Below are positions 1 to 7,213 of a stretch of DNA of 32,055 nucleotides, piece after piece. The notes beneath the pieces were generated by a model. That model saw only the letters and a program-made list of their open reading frames with translations. It did not search any database and was not told the origin of the DNA. Position 1 is the stretch's first letter; each line of letters starts with the position of its first letter. The DNA comes from an uncultured Lewinella sp. (GTDB lineage Bacteria > Bacteroidota > Bacteroidia > Chitinophagales > Saprospiraceae), in contig CAJXOS010000066.1 of NCBI GenBank assembly GCA_913057725.1, forward strand, positions 1-32,055. The letters are read 5' to 3'. A program made the translations under genes and the position numbers.

Positions 1-165
1 GTCGGGGTAGGGTAGTGGAGGGGAGGTCATAGCAGTAGAACCAGCCCCTCCGTTGAGCCAACTACGTTGATTAGGGGTTGTAGGTGCAGGTGAGCTTTCA
101 GTTTGGGCCATAAGAGCCACTGTGCTGCTCACGAACCACAGGCAGCAGATCCATCCTTTAAGCAT
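1..165 (-). CDS. Secreted protein, N-terminal fragment (runs off window)
   Basis: This is an open frame on the minus strand from an ATG at 163-165 to the first base of the window, 55 codons with no stop. The first 20 residues have a short basic start (MLKG), a hydrophobic core rich in Trp, Cys and Val, and end in ALMAQT, which is the usual Bacteroidota signal peptidase I pattern. After the cleavage site comes a Ser/Thr/Pro-rich stretch, consistent with a linker at the start of an exported protein. The rest of the gene lies outside the window, so the function cannot be told. No TAnnTTTG promoter was found upstream on this strand. The frame is short, and the call rests on the signal peptide. 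Confidence 0.6.
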   Translation of the reverse strand, partial: MLKGWICCLWFVSSTVALMAQTESSPAPTTPNQRSWLNGGAGSTAMTSPPLPYPD

Positions 166-381
166 GATGTTCTGATTTAAGAGCGTTAAAAAATGACGGT
201 ACTCAAGTAGAATGCAAGAGCGCGACTATCTGTGTTGATGACATAGACGCATACACGTATCTCTTTTGCATAAGCAGTTCATTGCTGCTAAGCAAAGTCC
301 AATACTGCGGGAACAGCTAAAATCTCTTCCCTCTACCTTATACTTTCTACTTTAGACCAAAAAAAAGAGTAGGTTGAATCA

Positions 382-523
382 AAGGACAGCACGAAAATAA
401 ATTGTGATTCGCTTCGCGGCTACACCGTGGTCCGATTTTGAAATTAGCTGACCAAGCGGTTCACTTAAAGCGTGTTAGCAATTTGAAAAATCAAGAAGAA
501 TCGCGAATTATTTTCTGTGCAAT
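382..523. repeat. Foldable dispersed repeat, copy 1
   Basis: This segment aligns end to end with 15561-15705. Shared blocks include CAGCACGAAAAT near the left end, GGCTAC/AGCTAC then CCGTGGTC, GTTAGC.ATTTGAAAAA, and AATTATTTTCTG.GCAAT at the right end. The ends pair: GCACGAAAATAA (389-400) with TTATTTTCTGTGC (508-520), with one bulged base. An inner pair joins 436-456 to 470-489. It has no coding potential. The size and closed inverted-repeat form suggest a MITE-like or REP-like element, or a structured RNA module. No matching transposase was seen in the window. Confidence 0.65.
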
Positions 524-662
524 AAATAGATCACGCGTGTATTCAAGTGAGTAGTTCGTTCAGGTGGTTTCAGAGCGTTTTTAAAGGAGTGTTTGTAGGT
601 ATAACGACTAAACACGGAAAAGTAACAAGTGGAGCGACAAGTTTTTGATGAACTGGCGCTAA

Positions 663-676
663 CGAACATTTGTTCG
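663..676. promoter_or_regulatory. Putative PaaR (TetR) operator upstream of paaA
   Basis: The sequence CGAACATTTGTTCG is a perfect 14-bp inverted repeat, and the flanking bases extend the dyad by one. It overlaps the -33 box of the paaA promoter, a position where a bound repressor would block RNA polymerase. From memory, the Thermus thermophilus PaaR site is CNAACGNNCGTTNG; this sequence matches 12 of 14 positions, with the two differences placed symmetrically. A related site stands upstream of paaE (20024-20041). Confidence 0.6.
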
Positions 677-700
677 TATAAGTAGAATCTCGTACCTTTG
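669..700 (+). promoter_or_regulatory. Bacteroidota-type promoter of paaABC
   Basis: TTTG at 669-672 and TACCTTTG at 693-700 are separated by 20 bp and fit the Bacteroidota primary sigma consensus (TTTG, about 19 bp, TAnnTTTG). The paaA start codon follows 31 bp after the -7 box. Confidence 0.7.
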
Positions 701-731
701 TAGTGGAAAAGTGCAGTAAACAGAAAGAATT

Positions 732-1691
732 ATGGAGAATATCACAGCCTTAGAGGAACAGTTTCAGGCACGCATTGATGCGGACGAGCGAATCGAGCCA
801 AAAGATTGGATGCCTGATGCTTATCGGAAGACTTTAATTCGTCAGATTTCCCAGCATGCACACAGTGAGATTGTGGGCATGTTGCCAGAAGGTAACTGGA
901 TCACTCGTGCTCCGAACCTACGTCGGAAAGTGGCATTATTGGCGAAGGTGCAAGATGAAGCCGGCCACGGCTTGTATCTCTACAGTGCTTGTGAGACACT
1001 TGGTATCGACCGAGATGAGCTGTTGGATCAGTTGCATACCGGTAAGGCCAAGTACAGTAGTATATTCAATTACCCTACACTTACCTGGGCAGATATTGGA
1101 GCCATTGGCTGGTTGGTTGATGGTGCTGCCATTATGAACCAGGTCCCACTTTGTCGCGCTTCCTATGGCCCTTATGCACGAGCGATGGTGCGCGTGTGTA
1201 AGGAAGAGAGTTTCCACCAACGCCAAGGATACGAGATCATGCTTACGCTGAGCCGTGGTACAGAAGAGCAAAAGGCAATGGCTCAAGATGCCTTTAATCG
1301 CTGGTGGTGGCCTTCTTTGATGATGTTTGGCCCTAGCGACAAAGACAGCAAGCATACTGCACAAAGCATGGCATGGCGTATCAAGCGATTCACTAACGAT
1401 GAGCTACGCCAGCGATTCGTTGATGTAACTGTACCTCAAGCCGAGTTCCTTGGGCTCACCGTTCCAGATGATCAATTGTCTTGGGACGAAGAGCGTGGCC
1501 ACTATGACTTTGGTCCAATTGATTGGGATGAGTTCTGGCGAGTTGTAAAGGGTGATGGTCCTTGCAATCGTCAACGTCTTCGTGCTCGTCGTAAGGCGCA
1601 TGAGGAAGGTGCTTGGGTGCGTGAGGCTGCAATGGCTTACGCCGAAAAGCGTCGCCAACGCGCAGAAGCTGCCCAGTCAGAGGTAGCATAA
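732..1691 (+). CDS. paaA: 1,2-phenylacetyl-CoA epoxidase, subunit A (catalytic diiron oxygenase)
   Basis: This is the catalytic alpha subunit of the multicomponent monooxygenase that converts phenylacetyl-CoA to ring-1,2-epoxyphenylacetyl-CoA, the step that opens aerobic phenylacetate breakdown. The 319-residue length is normal for PaaA. Two ExxH motifs expected to bind the two irons are visible, DEAGH (E76, H79) and EESFH (E159, H162), together with an upstream carboxylate in HSE (E46). It is the first gene of paaABC, 71 bp before paaB, and has a well-formed promoter with an operator-like palindrome just upstream. The ATG at 732 gives the usual N-terminus. It acts in the cytoplasm with PaaC and needs electrons from PaaE, which is encoded about 16 kb away at 18949-20016. 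The identification is secure. Confidence 0.96.
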   Translation: MENITALEEQFQARIDADERIEPKDWMPDAYRKTLIRQISQHAHSEIVGMLPEGNWITRAPNLRRKVALLAKVQDEAGHGLYLYSACETLGIDRDELLDQLHTGKAKYSSIFNYPTLTWADIGAIGWLVDGAAIMNQVPLCRASYGPYARAMVRVCKEESFHQRQGYEIMLTLSRGTEEQKAMAQDAFNRWWWPSLMMFGPSDKDSKHTAQSMAWRIKRFTNDELRQRFVDVTVPQAEFLGLTVPDDQLSWDEERGHYDFGPIDWDEFWRVVKGDGPCNRQRLRARRKAHEEGAWVREAAMAYAEKRRQRAEAAQSEVA

Positions 1692-1762
1692 CAAAAGATT
1701 GTAAGCCGTGTGCAATGGCGCGATTCACCGCGTCGTGCTGTACTCAATAAAAAACAATAACT

Positions 1763-2044
1763 ATGAATTCCTGGCCATTATGGGAAGTGTTTATCCGCTC
1801 AAAGAATGGACTTAGCCATAAGCACGTAGGTAGCCTACACGCTGCTGATGCAGAAATGGCCATGGAGAATGCTCGTGATGTCTACACTCGCCGTAACGAA
1901 GGTGTAAGCATCTGGGTGGTGGAAAGCCGGCACATCACTGCCTCTAGCCCTAACCAAAGTGAGGCTCTATTCGAACCAGCTAATGATAAGGTCTACCGCC
2001 ACCCCACTTTTTATGACGTCCCCGACGAGATCAAGCATATGTAG
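1763..2044 (+). CDS. paaB: 1,2-phenylacetyl-CoA epoxidase, subunit B
   Basis: This small subunit belongs to the phenylacetyl-CoA epoxidase complex and is thought to bridge or organise PaaA-PaaC heterodimers. It is not itself catalytic. The 93-residue length matches the family, and the start NSWPLWEVFIRSKNGLSHKH is characteristic: a W-x-VF-R pattern followed by the GL-H segment. The region DAEMAMENARDVYTRR is also typical. It lies 71 bp after paaA and 79 bp before paaC on the same strand, so it is almost certainly cotranscribed. The identification rests on both sequence and position. Confidence 0.95.
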   Translation: MNSWPLWEVFIRSKNGLSHKHVGSLHAADAEMAMENARDVYTRRNEGVSIWVVESRHITASSPNQSEALFEPANDKVYRHPTFYDVPDEIKHM

Positions 2045-2057
2045 GTCAAGTCGAAAG

Positions 2058-2120
2058 TGGAATATTCCATGTAGGAAGTGATTCACTTCCCACTTCCGAC
2101 TTCTTACTTCCAATTCCCCA
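2058..2120. repeat. Palindromes and 7-nt pyrimidine repeats between paaB and paaC
   Basis: The gap holds TGGAATATTCCA (2058-2069, perfect palindrome), then GGAAGTGA-T-TCACTTCC (2074-2090), then five consecutive heptamers CTTCCCA, CTTCCGA, CTTCTTA, CTTCCAA, TTCCCCA (2086-2120) ending 3 bp before the paaC ATG. It could act as an RNA processing or attenuation site inside the operon, or be a drifting low-complexity repeat. Similar tracts occur in other gaps of the window. Confidence 0.5.
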
Positions 2121-2123
2121 ACT

Positions 2124-2879
2124 ATGACTACAGAGCAACAAGTAGATTATATCCTGCGCTTAGGTGATAACGCACTGATTCTTGGCCAACGTCTTGGCGA
2201 ATGGTGTGGCCATGGCCCTGTCTTGGAGCAAGACATTGCCATTACTAATATTGCTTTAGATCTAGTGGGACAGGCGCGCAATTGGCTGGCGCTTGCAGGA
2301 GAAGTGGAAGGCAAAGGAAGAGACGAAGACCAAGTTGCTTTCCTACGAGATGCTGGTGAATACCGGAATATTTTATTGGTGGAGCACGCCAATGAGGATT
2401 TTGCGTACACCATCGTTCGCCAATTTCTTTTTGATAGTTACAATTATTACCTACATGAAGGCTTGGCCAAGAGTAGCCATGAACAGATTTCTGCTATTGC
2501 CAATCGTTCCCTAAAAGAGGTAACATATCACCTACGCTACTCTTCAGAGTGGATGATCCGCCTTGGAGACGGTACAGAGGTGAGCCATCAGAAAATGCAG
2601 CAAGCACTGAATGACCTGTGGATTTATGCAGACGAACCACTCATTGCAGATGAGGTAGATGAAGCTGCTCACCAAGCCGGTTGGGGGCCTAACCTGGCCG
2701 AACTACGTCCGCTGGTTGAAGCCAAACGCAAAGCCATAATCCAAGAGGCAACCTTAACTACTCCTGAAGTAGGATATCCGCAGCAAGGAGGAAAACAGGG
2801 ACTACACACGGAGGAGTTGGGCTTTATCCTAGCTGATATGCAGTGGCTCCAGCGTGCATACCCTGGCGCTGAGTGGTAG
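2124..2879 (+). CDS. paaC: 1,2-phenylacetyl-CoA epoxidase, subunit C (structural)
   Basis: This is the beta-type partner of PaaA: the same ferritin-like fold, which in this family has lost the iron ligands and serves structure and substrate binding. The 251-residue length is normal. Family segments are visible: LRLGDNALILGQRLGEWCGH near the start, LDLVGQARNWL at about residues 48-58, and ANEDFAYTIVRQFLFD at about 89-104. It is the last recognisable gene of the paaABC operon. In most organisms paaD and paaE come next, but here the next frame begins 168 bp downstream and is an unrelated protease. A weak hairpin ATGGAG-ATTA-CTCCAT (2911-2926) follows without a T run. Confidence 0.95.
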   Translation: MTTEQQVDYILRLGDNALILGQRLGEWCGHGPVLEQDIAITNIALDLVGQARNWLALAGEVEGKGRDEDQVAFLRDAGEYRNILLVEHANEDFAYTIVRQFLFDSYNYYLHEGLAKSSHEQISAIANRSLKEVTYHLRYSSEWMIRLGDGTEVSHQKMQQALNDLWIYADEPLIADEVDEAAHQAGWGPNLAELRPLVEAKRKAIIQEATLTTPEVGYPQQGGKQGLHTEELGFILADMQWLQRAYPGAEW

Positions 2880-3046
2880 ATGCTAGCCCAGTTTTTCAAG
2901 ATTAAACAGCATGGAGATTACTCCATCTAATTTAGGGTACTGCCAGTGTTGGGGTGCGCTTACCTGCACTTGTCTATTTTAACCTTTCGAGTCCTTAAGG
3001 TGTTAATTTTTCGCTACCTTGTTAGCCCAAGAATTAAGCCACTTTA

Positions 3047-4132
3047 GTGAAGGAAATAATCCAGCAATTTCGACCCCTGATTGTTCAAATCGCCAGTCCC
3101 TATCAGATGGGTGGCAGTGGCGTTTTTCTCCAAGATCATCAGGTCATTCTTACCAATGAGCATTTGGTTAGAGACAACCGGGAGGTTATCATTGAGGCGG
3201 AGCAGATTCCGCGTCAGATGGCAAAAGTCGTGTATACAGATTCCTATTACGACTTGGCTCTTTTACAGTTGGATTCCCGTTATGAGCTGCCAGAGCTTAG
3301 TTGGTCAGATGCAGAACCCAAGGCTGGGGCCAAGGTTTTGGCAATGGGGCATCCCTTCAGTTTGCGTTTTTCCAGTACCGTTGGCACACTAAGCCATGAA
3401 AAACGACTGCAGGATGATTTCTATTATTATCAGCATGATGCAGCGCTGAATCCTGGAAGTAGTGGTGGGCCATTAGTTAATGAAGCAGGTCAACTGATCG
3501 GCATAAATATGTCGGACATTGAGGAAGGTCAAGGCTTAGGCTTTGCACTTCCAGTTCGTTTTATCCAGGAGAGTATCCAGCGATACCTGGAGCTGCAATC
3601 CAAAGAGGTGGCCGCCCGTTGTTTTTCCTGCCGCAAGGTTATTGTCGCATCTGAAAAAACGAGCGCTTACTGTCCAAACTGTGGCGCCTACTTGACCTTG
3701 GCTTCCGAGGCGGAATTATTCGAGCCGGTAGGTACACCCTATACCATCGAACAGCTACTCACGGCTCTTGGGCACGATGTTCGCATTGCCCGCAGGGGCC
3801 TTAATACCTGGGAGATCCTGGAAGGAAGTGCGCATATTCTTATTTCCTATCATGAAGACAGCGGTTTAATTACCGGCGATGCACATCTCTGTCATTTGCC
3901 ACAAGAGAACTTGGGTGAAGTCTATCAGTTTTTGTTGAATGAAAATTATCAAGATGCCGGCTTAACCTTTAGCGTTAAAGGCCGCGACATCATCTTGTCG
4001 ATCTTGATTTATGACCGCTACCTGGAAGTGGAAACGGGCAAGAAACGTTTTCAGCACCTCTTCGAACGCGCCGACCACTACGATAATATTCTAGTGGAAG
4101 AGTTCGGAGCAGGTTGGAAATATGATGTCTAG
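3047..4132 (+). CDS. Trypsin-fold serine protease with C-terminal zinc ribbon
   Basis: The 361-residue protein begins with an HtrA-like trypsin domain. The triad reads TNEHL (H39), DLALL (D69) and NPGSSGGPL (S139). There is no signal peptide and no PDZ domain, so it is probably cytoplasmic, unlike DegP/HtrA. After the protease come two CxxC pairs (C192/C195 and C209/C212) that form a zinc ribbon. About 140 further residues (from roughly 230) resemble YbjN or type III chaperone-like folds, though this last point is a weak impression. The start is GTG at 3047; no in-frame ATG lies at a sensible position. A possible -7 box TACCTTG stands at 3015-3021. It is not obviously linked to the paa genes. 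The protease call is firm; the role is unknown. Confidence 0.85.
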   Translation: MKEIIQQFRPLIVQIASPYQMGGSGVFLQDHQVILTNEHLVRDNREVIIEAEQIPRQMAKVVYTDSYYDLALLQLDSRYELPELSWSDAEPKAGAKVLAMGHPFSLRFSSTVGTLSHEKRLQDDFYYYQHDAALNPGSSGGPLVNEAGQLIGINMSDIEEGQGLGFALPVRFIQESIQRYLELQSKEVAARCFSCRKVIVASEKTSAYCPNCGAYLTLASEAELFEPVGTPYTIEQLLTALGHDVRIARRGLNTWEILEGSAHILISYHEDSGLITGDAHLCHLPQENLGEVYQFLLNENYQDAGLTFSVKGRDIILSILIYDRYLEVETGKKRFQHLFERADHYDNILVEEFGAGWKYDV

Positions 4133-4142
4133 TGTAGCTACT

Positions 4143-4156
4143 TTAGGGGCCCCTAA
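4143..4156. other. Perfect palindrome after the protease gene
   Basis: TTAGGGGCCCCTAA is a perfect 14-bp palindrome 10 bp after the protease stop codon. It has no loop and no T run, so it is not a good intrinsic terminator; it may be a protein-binding site or chance. Confidence 0.35.
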
Positions 4157-4265
4157 CAAAGGCAGAATATCATCAATGACAACTCCTTTCAACTTGTCGA
4201 TGCTCACAAGTGTTAATCCAGCGTAAAGTATTGAATCGAAGGGCGGTAAAACGGGCAGAATTCCG

Positions 4266-4273
4266 TAATTTTG
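4266..4273 (+). promoter_or_regulatory. -7 box upstream of ahcY
   Basis: TAATTTTG fits the TAnnTTTG consensus and gives a leader of about 100 nt before the ATG at 4381. No good -33 TTTG was found at the usual distance. The leader was inspected for a riboswitch and none could be supported. Confidence 0.5.
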
Positions 4274-4380
4274 CACCCTCAAATTGAGCGGGCGTAGACT
4301 CAGGCGAAAATTAACCGAGTCAATTGCTTCGTATTAATTGTTGTACAGGCGCGAATCGCGCGTCGCTAAAAACCAATTGC

Positions 4381-5691
4381 ATGTCTGCAACGGAAACTTT
4401 GAAGTACAAGGTAAAAGATATTAACCTGGCCGATTGGGGCCGCAAGGAAATTGAATTGGCTGAGGCAGAAATGCCTGGCTTAATGGCTCTACGTGACGAG
4501 TACGGTGAATCAAAGCCCCTGAAAGGTGCTCGTATCGCTGGCTGTTTGCACATGACCATTCAGACTGCTGTTTTAATTGAAACCCTAGTAGAGTTAGGTG
4601 CAGAGGTGACTTGGTCTAGCTGTAACATCTTTTCTACGCAGGATCACGCTGCTTCTGCTATCGCTGCTGCTGGTATTCCAGTATTCGCATGGAAAGGGAT
4701 GAACGAAGAAGAGTTCGACTGGGCTATTGAGCAGACGCTACATGCTTTCCCTGGTGGCGAGCCATTGAATATGATCCTAGATGATGGTGGTGACTTGACC
4801 AACATGGTACTTGACCGCTATCCACAGCTAGTTGGCGACATCAATGGTTTGAGTGAAGAAACTACCACTGGTGTACACCGCCTATATGAGCGCATGCACA
4901 AGGGTACACTACCAATGCCTGCAATCAACGTAAACGATTCTGTAACCAAGTCGAAGTTCGATAACAAGTACGGTTGTAAGGAATCTGCAGTTGATGCGAT
5001 CCGTCGTGCTACTGATGTAATGATGGCAGGTAAGGTTGCTTTCGTTGCTGGTTATGGTGACGTTGGTAAGGGTACTGCTGCGAGTTTGCGTGGTGCAGGA
5101 TGTCGTGTAATTGTTTCTGAGGTAGATCCAATCTGTGCACTACAGGCTGCGATGGACGGCTTCGAAGTGTTGCGTTCTGAGACTGCCATCCCACGTGCTG
5201 ATATCGTAATTACTGCTACCGGTAACAAAGACATCATCACCGAGAAGCACTTCCGCCTACTACGTGATAAGGCTATCGTTTGTAACATCGGTCACTTCGA
5301 CAACGAAATCGATATGGCTTGGTTGAACGGTACCTATGGTGATACCAAAGTGGAGATTAAGCCACAGGTGGACAAGTACACTATCGACGGTAAAGACGTT
5401 ATCGTTCTCGCTGAAGGCCGTTTGGTGAACCTTGGTTGTGCTACTGGTCACCCAAGTTTTGTAATGTCTAACAGTTTCACCAACCAGGTGTTGGCACAGA
5501 TCGAACTGTGGAACAACGTAGAGAGCTACGAGAATAAAGTATACACCCTGCCTAAGCACTTAGATGAGCAAGTTGCTCGCCTGCACTTGGCTAAAATTGG
5601 TGTAGAGCTGGAAGAATTGTCTTCTGAGCAAGCTGATTACATTGGCGTGCCACAGGAAGGACCATTCAAGCCAGAATACTATCGTTATTAA
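4381..5691 (+). CDS. ahcY: Adenosylhomocysteinase (S-adenosylhomocysteine hydrolase)
   Basis: The enzyme hydrolyses S-adenosyl-L-homocysteine to homocysteine and adenosine, removing the product inhibitor of methyltransferases in the activated methyl cycle. From the ATG at 4381 the protein is 436 residues, as usual for bacterial SAHH. Diagnostic segments are [29 protein letters not shown], the NAD-binding [24 protein letters not shown], and the conserved C-terminus KPEYYRY. A longer frame can be read from a TTG at 4324, but those extra 19 residues do not look like SAHH, so the ATG is preferred. It is a single gene with its own promoter and a strong terminator. The codons are well chosen, as expected for a highly expressed housekeeping gene. 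Confidence 0.97.
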   Translation: MSATETLKYKVKDINLADWGRKEIELAEAEMPGLMALRDEYGESKPLKGARIAGCLHMTIQTAVLIETLVELGAEVTWSSCNIFSTQDHAASAIAAAGIPVFAWKGMNEEEFDWAIEQTLHAFPGGEPLNMILDDGGDLTNMVLDRYPQLVGDINGLSEETTTGVHRLYERMHKGTLPMPAINVNDSVTKSKFDNKYGCKESAVDAIRRATDVMMAGKVAFVAGYGDVGKGTAASLRGAGCRVIVSEVDPICALQAAMDGFEVLRSETAIPRADIVITATGNKDIITEKHFRLLRDKAIVCNIGHFDNEIDMAWLNGTYGDTKVEIKPQVDKYTIDGKDVIVLAEGRLVNLGCATGHPSFVMSNSFTNQVLAQIELWNNVESYENKVYTLPKHLDEQVARLHLAKIGVELEELSSEQADYIGVPQEGPFKPEYYRY

Positions 5692-5763
5692 TAGCTATTT
5701 CGGTTGATTGTGGCATCCAAGTATGCCGTACGATCTGCTGAATCACTGATGTGAAATATTTTG

Positions 5764-5803
5764 AAAGGTAGAAGGCAACATACGTCCTTCTACCTTTTCT
5801 TTT
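5764..5803 (+). terminator. Intrinsic terminator of ahcY
   Basis: AAAGGTAGAAGG (5764-5775) pairs perfectly with CCTTCTACCTTT (5786-5797) across a 10-nt loop, followed by a T-rich run CTTTT. The pyrimidine tract continues with a 7-nt rhythm to 5831. Confidence 0.8.
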
Positions 5804-5843
5804 GCCAATCGTACCTTATCCTTTCTACTGGCATCTCCCTACC

Positions 5844-5872
5844 TTGTGCTAAGCGAAGGTTTCTTACCTTTG
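5844..5872 (+). promoter_or_regulatory. Promoter of the Na+/Ca2+ antiporter gene
   Basis: TTG at 5844-5846 and TACCTTTG at 5865-5872, 18 bp apart, fit the Bacteroidota promoter. The start codon is 20 bp downstream, giving a very short leader. Confidence 0.65.
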
Positions 5873-5892
5873 CCGCGCTGTACCTATAACGT

Positions 5893-6819
5893 ATGGATTT
5901 ACTCCTCTACATTGGTGTTTTCATTGTAAGCTTAGCTACGCTGCTAAAAGCTTCTGATTGGTTTGTGGATTCAGCTGAGTCTATTGGCCTATCACTGGGG
6001 ATATCTCCATTTATAATCGGCGTTACCATTGTAGCCTTTGGTACTTCCTTGCCAGAACTAGCTACCTCCATCGCCTCGGTCTTTGCCGGTGAGTCAGAGA
6101 TTGTGGTAGGCAATGTTATAGGGTCTAATATTACCAATATTGCGTTGGTCTTGGGATTAACTGCTGTGATCGTGAAGAAGATCGAGATTGAGAGTGATCT
6201 GTGGTTAATCGATATGACGTTCCTTTGGGCCTCAGCCTTCTTGCTCTGGTTTGTGTTGCAGGACTTAAGTCTGAGTGTATTCGAGTGCTGCTTACTTCTA
6301 TTGGGCTTAGCGCTGTTCTTGACCTACTCCTTTAAGAGCAATACTGCGAAGGAGGATGAGGAAAATCGGCCAAAAGCTAAGGTCAGGCACTACCTTTTAC
6401 TGGTGCTTGGAGGGGTGCTCGTTTATTTCGGTGCAGACTTTACGATACTCGCTATTACGGAAATCAGCGGCATGTTGAATATCCCTTCTAAGTTGATAGC
6501 GCTTTCAGCAGTAGCTATTGGTACCAGCCTTCCTGAGGTGGTGGTCAGTTTGAGTGCTGCTCGCCGAGGTAAATCTTCCATAGCTATTGGTAATGTGTTA
6601 GGTTCGAACGTCTTCAATACTTTCATCGTAATGGGTGTGCCAGGATTGTTGGGGAACCTAGAGATTCCTGCTGATATCTCTCTGTTTTACTTGCCACTGA
6701 TGATTGTCATGACTATTCTCTTTGGAGTTATGGCCTTTGATCGTGTCATTACCCGTTGGGAAGGCTGGATCCTGTTGTTGTTCTACCTCTTATTTATGGG
6801 ACAGATTTTCCAGAGCTAG
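5893..6819 (+). CDS. Calcium/sodium antiporter, YrbG/CaCA family
   Basis: This is an inner-membrane cation exchanger of the Ca2+:cation antiporter superfamily, expected to extrude Ca2+ in exchange for Na+. The 308 residues form about ten membrane segments arranged as two inverted halves. Each half carries the signature alpha repeat: GTSLPELATSIASV followed by GNVIGSNITNIALVLG in the first, and GTSLPEVVVSLSAA followed by GNVLGSNVFNTFIVMG in the second. The glutamates in the two GTSLPE motifs are the expected ion ligands. A short charged loop (KSNTAKEDEENRPKAK) separates the halves. It stands alone, with a promoter 20 bp upstream. The family call is firm; the exact ion partner is inferred. Confidence 0.93.
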   Translation: MDLLLYIGVFIVSLATLLKASDWFVDSAESIGLSLGISPFIIGVTIVAFGTSLPELATSIASVFAGESEIVVGNVIGSNITNIALVLGLTAVIVKKIEIESDLWLIDMTFLWASAFLLWFVLQDLSLSVFECCLLLLGLALFLTYSFKSNTAKEDEENRPKAKVRHYLLLVLGGVLVYFGADFTILAITEISGMLNIPSKLIALSAVAIGTSLPEVVVSLSAARRGKSSIAIGNVLGSNVFNTFIVMGVPGLLGNLEIPADISLFYLPLMIVMTILFGVMAFDRVITRWEGWILLLFYLLFMGQIFQS

Positions 6820-7213
6820 GAAGGGCGTTCTGATGTTACCATTTTCACTAATATATTTTATTCGAATAATTTGCTTTCCCTCCGCAAAAAGCTTATTTTA
6901 GCTGATAAGTGAATCATTGTATTCACCACTAGCAACTCTTTACGGTCTTCAGACACCGTACTCTGGATAGATAGCACCCTTCCTCCAACTTCAATTAAAA
7001 AGGATTTCAAAAGGCTTACGCAATAGCAACTACCAAGAAAAGCTATGCTTAGGTTTGTCTTATTCTGCCCCTTTGGCTGAATGTAGATGATCGTAAGTAC
7101 AGCCGTATTTGGTAAGATTTACAAGACGACCTTGTGAATTGGCCCAGCATGTGTCCGGACTTCAAAAGGAGATTTAAGAGTGTCCGGCGGAAATGAGAAA
7201 ACACGAAAGTACT
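6820..7213. other. Gap upstream of the first T9SS cargo gene
   Basis: No gene was seen in this stretch of about 390 bp. It contains a small hairpin GTGAAT-cattgt-ATTCAC near 6909-6926, a -7 box (7050-7057), and a direct repeat of GTGTCCGG at 7151-7158 and 7180-7187, 29 bp apart, just before the start codon. The repeat may be a regulator site or may affect translation. Confidence 0.5.
7050..7057 (+). promoter_or_regulatory. Possible -7 box of the 7214-9556 gene
   Basis: TAGGTTTG fits TAnnTTTG; no -33 TTTG is seen. It would give a leader of about 150 nt. Confidence 0.35.

Larger units (their letters stand above)
166..731. other. Long gap between divergent genes, with a repeat element and the paaA promoter
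   Basis: This 566-bp gap separates the leftward secreted-protein gene from the rightward paa operon. Reading from the left it holds a pyrimidine tract with a 7-nt rhythm (333-353), one copy of a foldable repeat element (382-523) and the paaA operator and promoter (663-700). The stretches 166-330 and 525-660 show no convincing gene or RNA. Confidence 0.7.

Noticed and set aside
936..1364. Minus-strand frame of 142 codons inside paaA
   Set aside because: It is antisense to a secure catalytic gene, has no promoter and resembles no family.
2911..2926. Terminator after paaC
   Set aside because: The hairpin has only six pairs and no T run; it cannot be called with confidence.
4274..4380. Riboswitch (SAH or SAM) upstream of ahcY
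   Set aside because: The leader of about 100 nt was looked at for the conserved cores of these classes and none was found; only small GC-rich pairs such as CGCGA/TCGCG are present.
4324..4380. Upstream TTG start for ahcY
   Set aside because: The 19 added residues do not fit SAHH and the ATG at 4381 gives a normal N-terminus.
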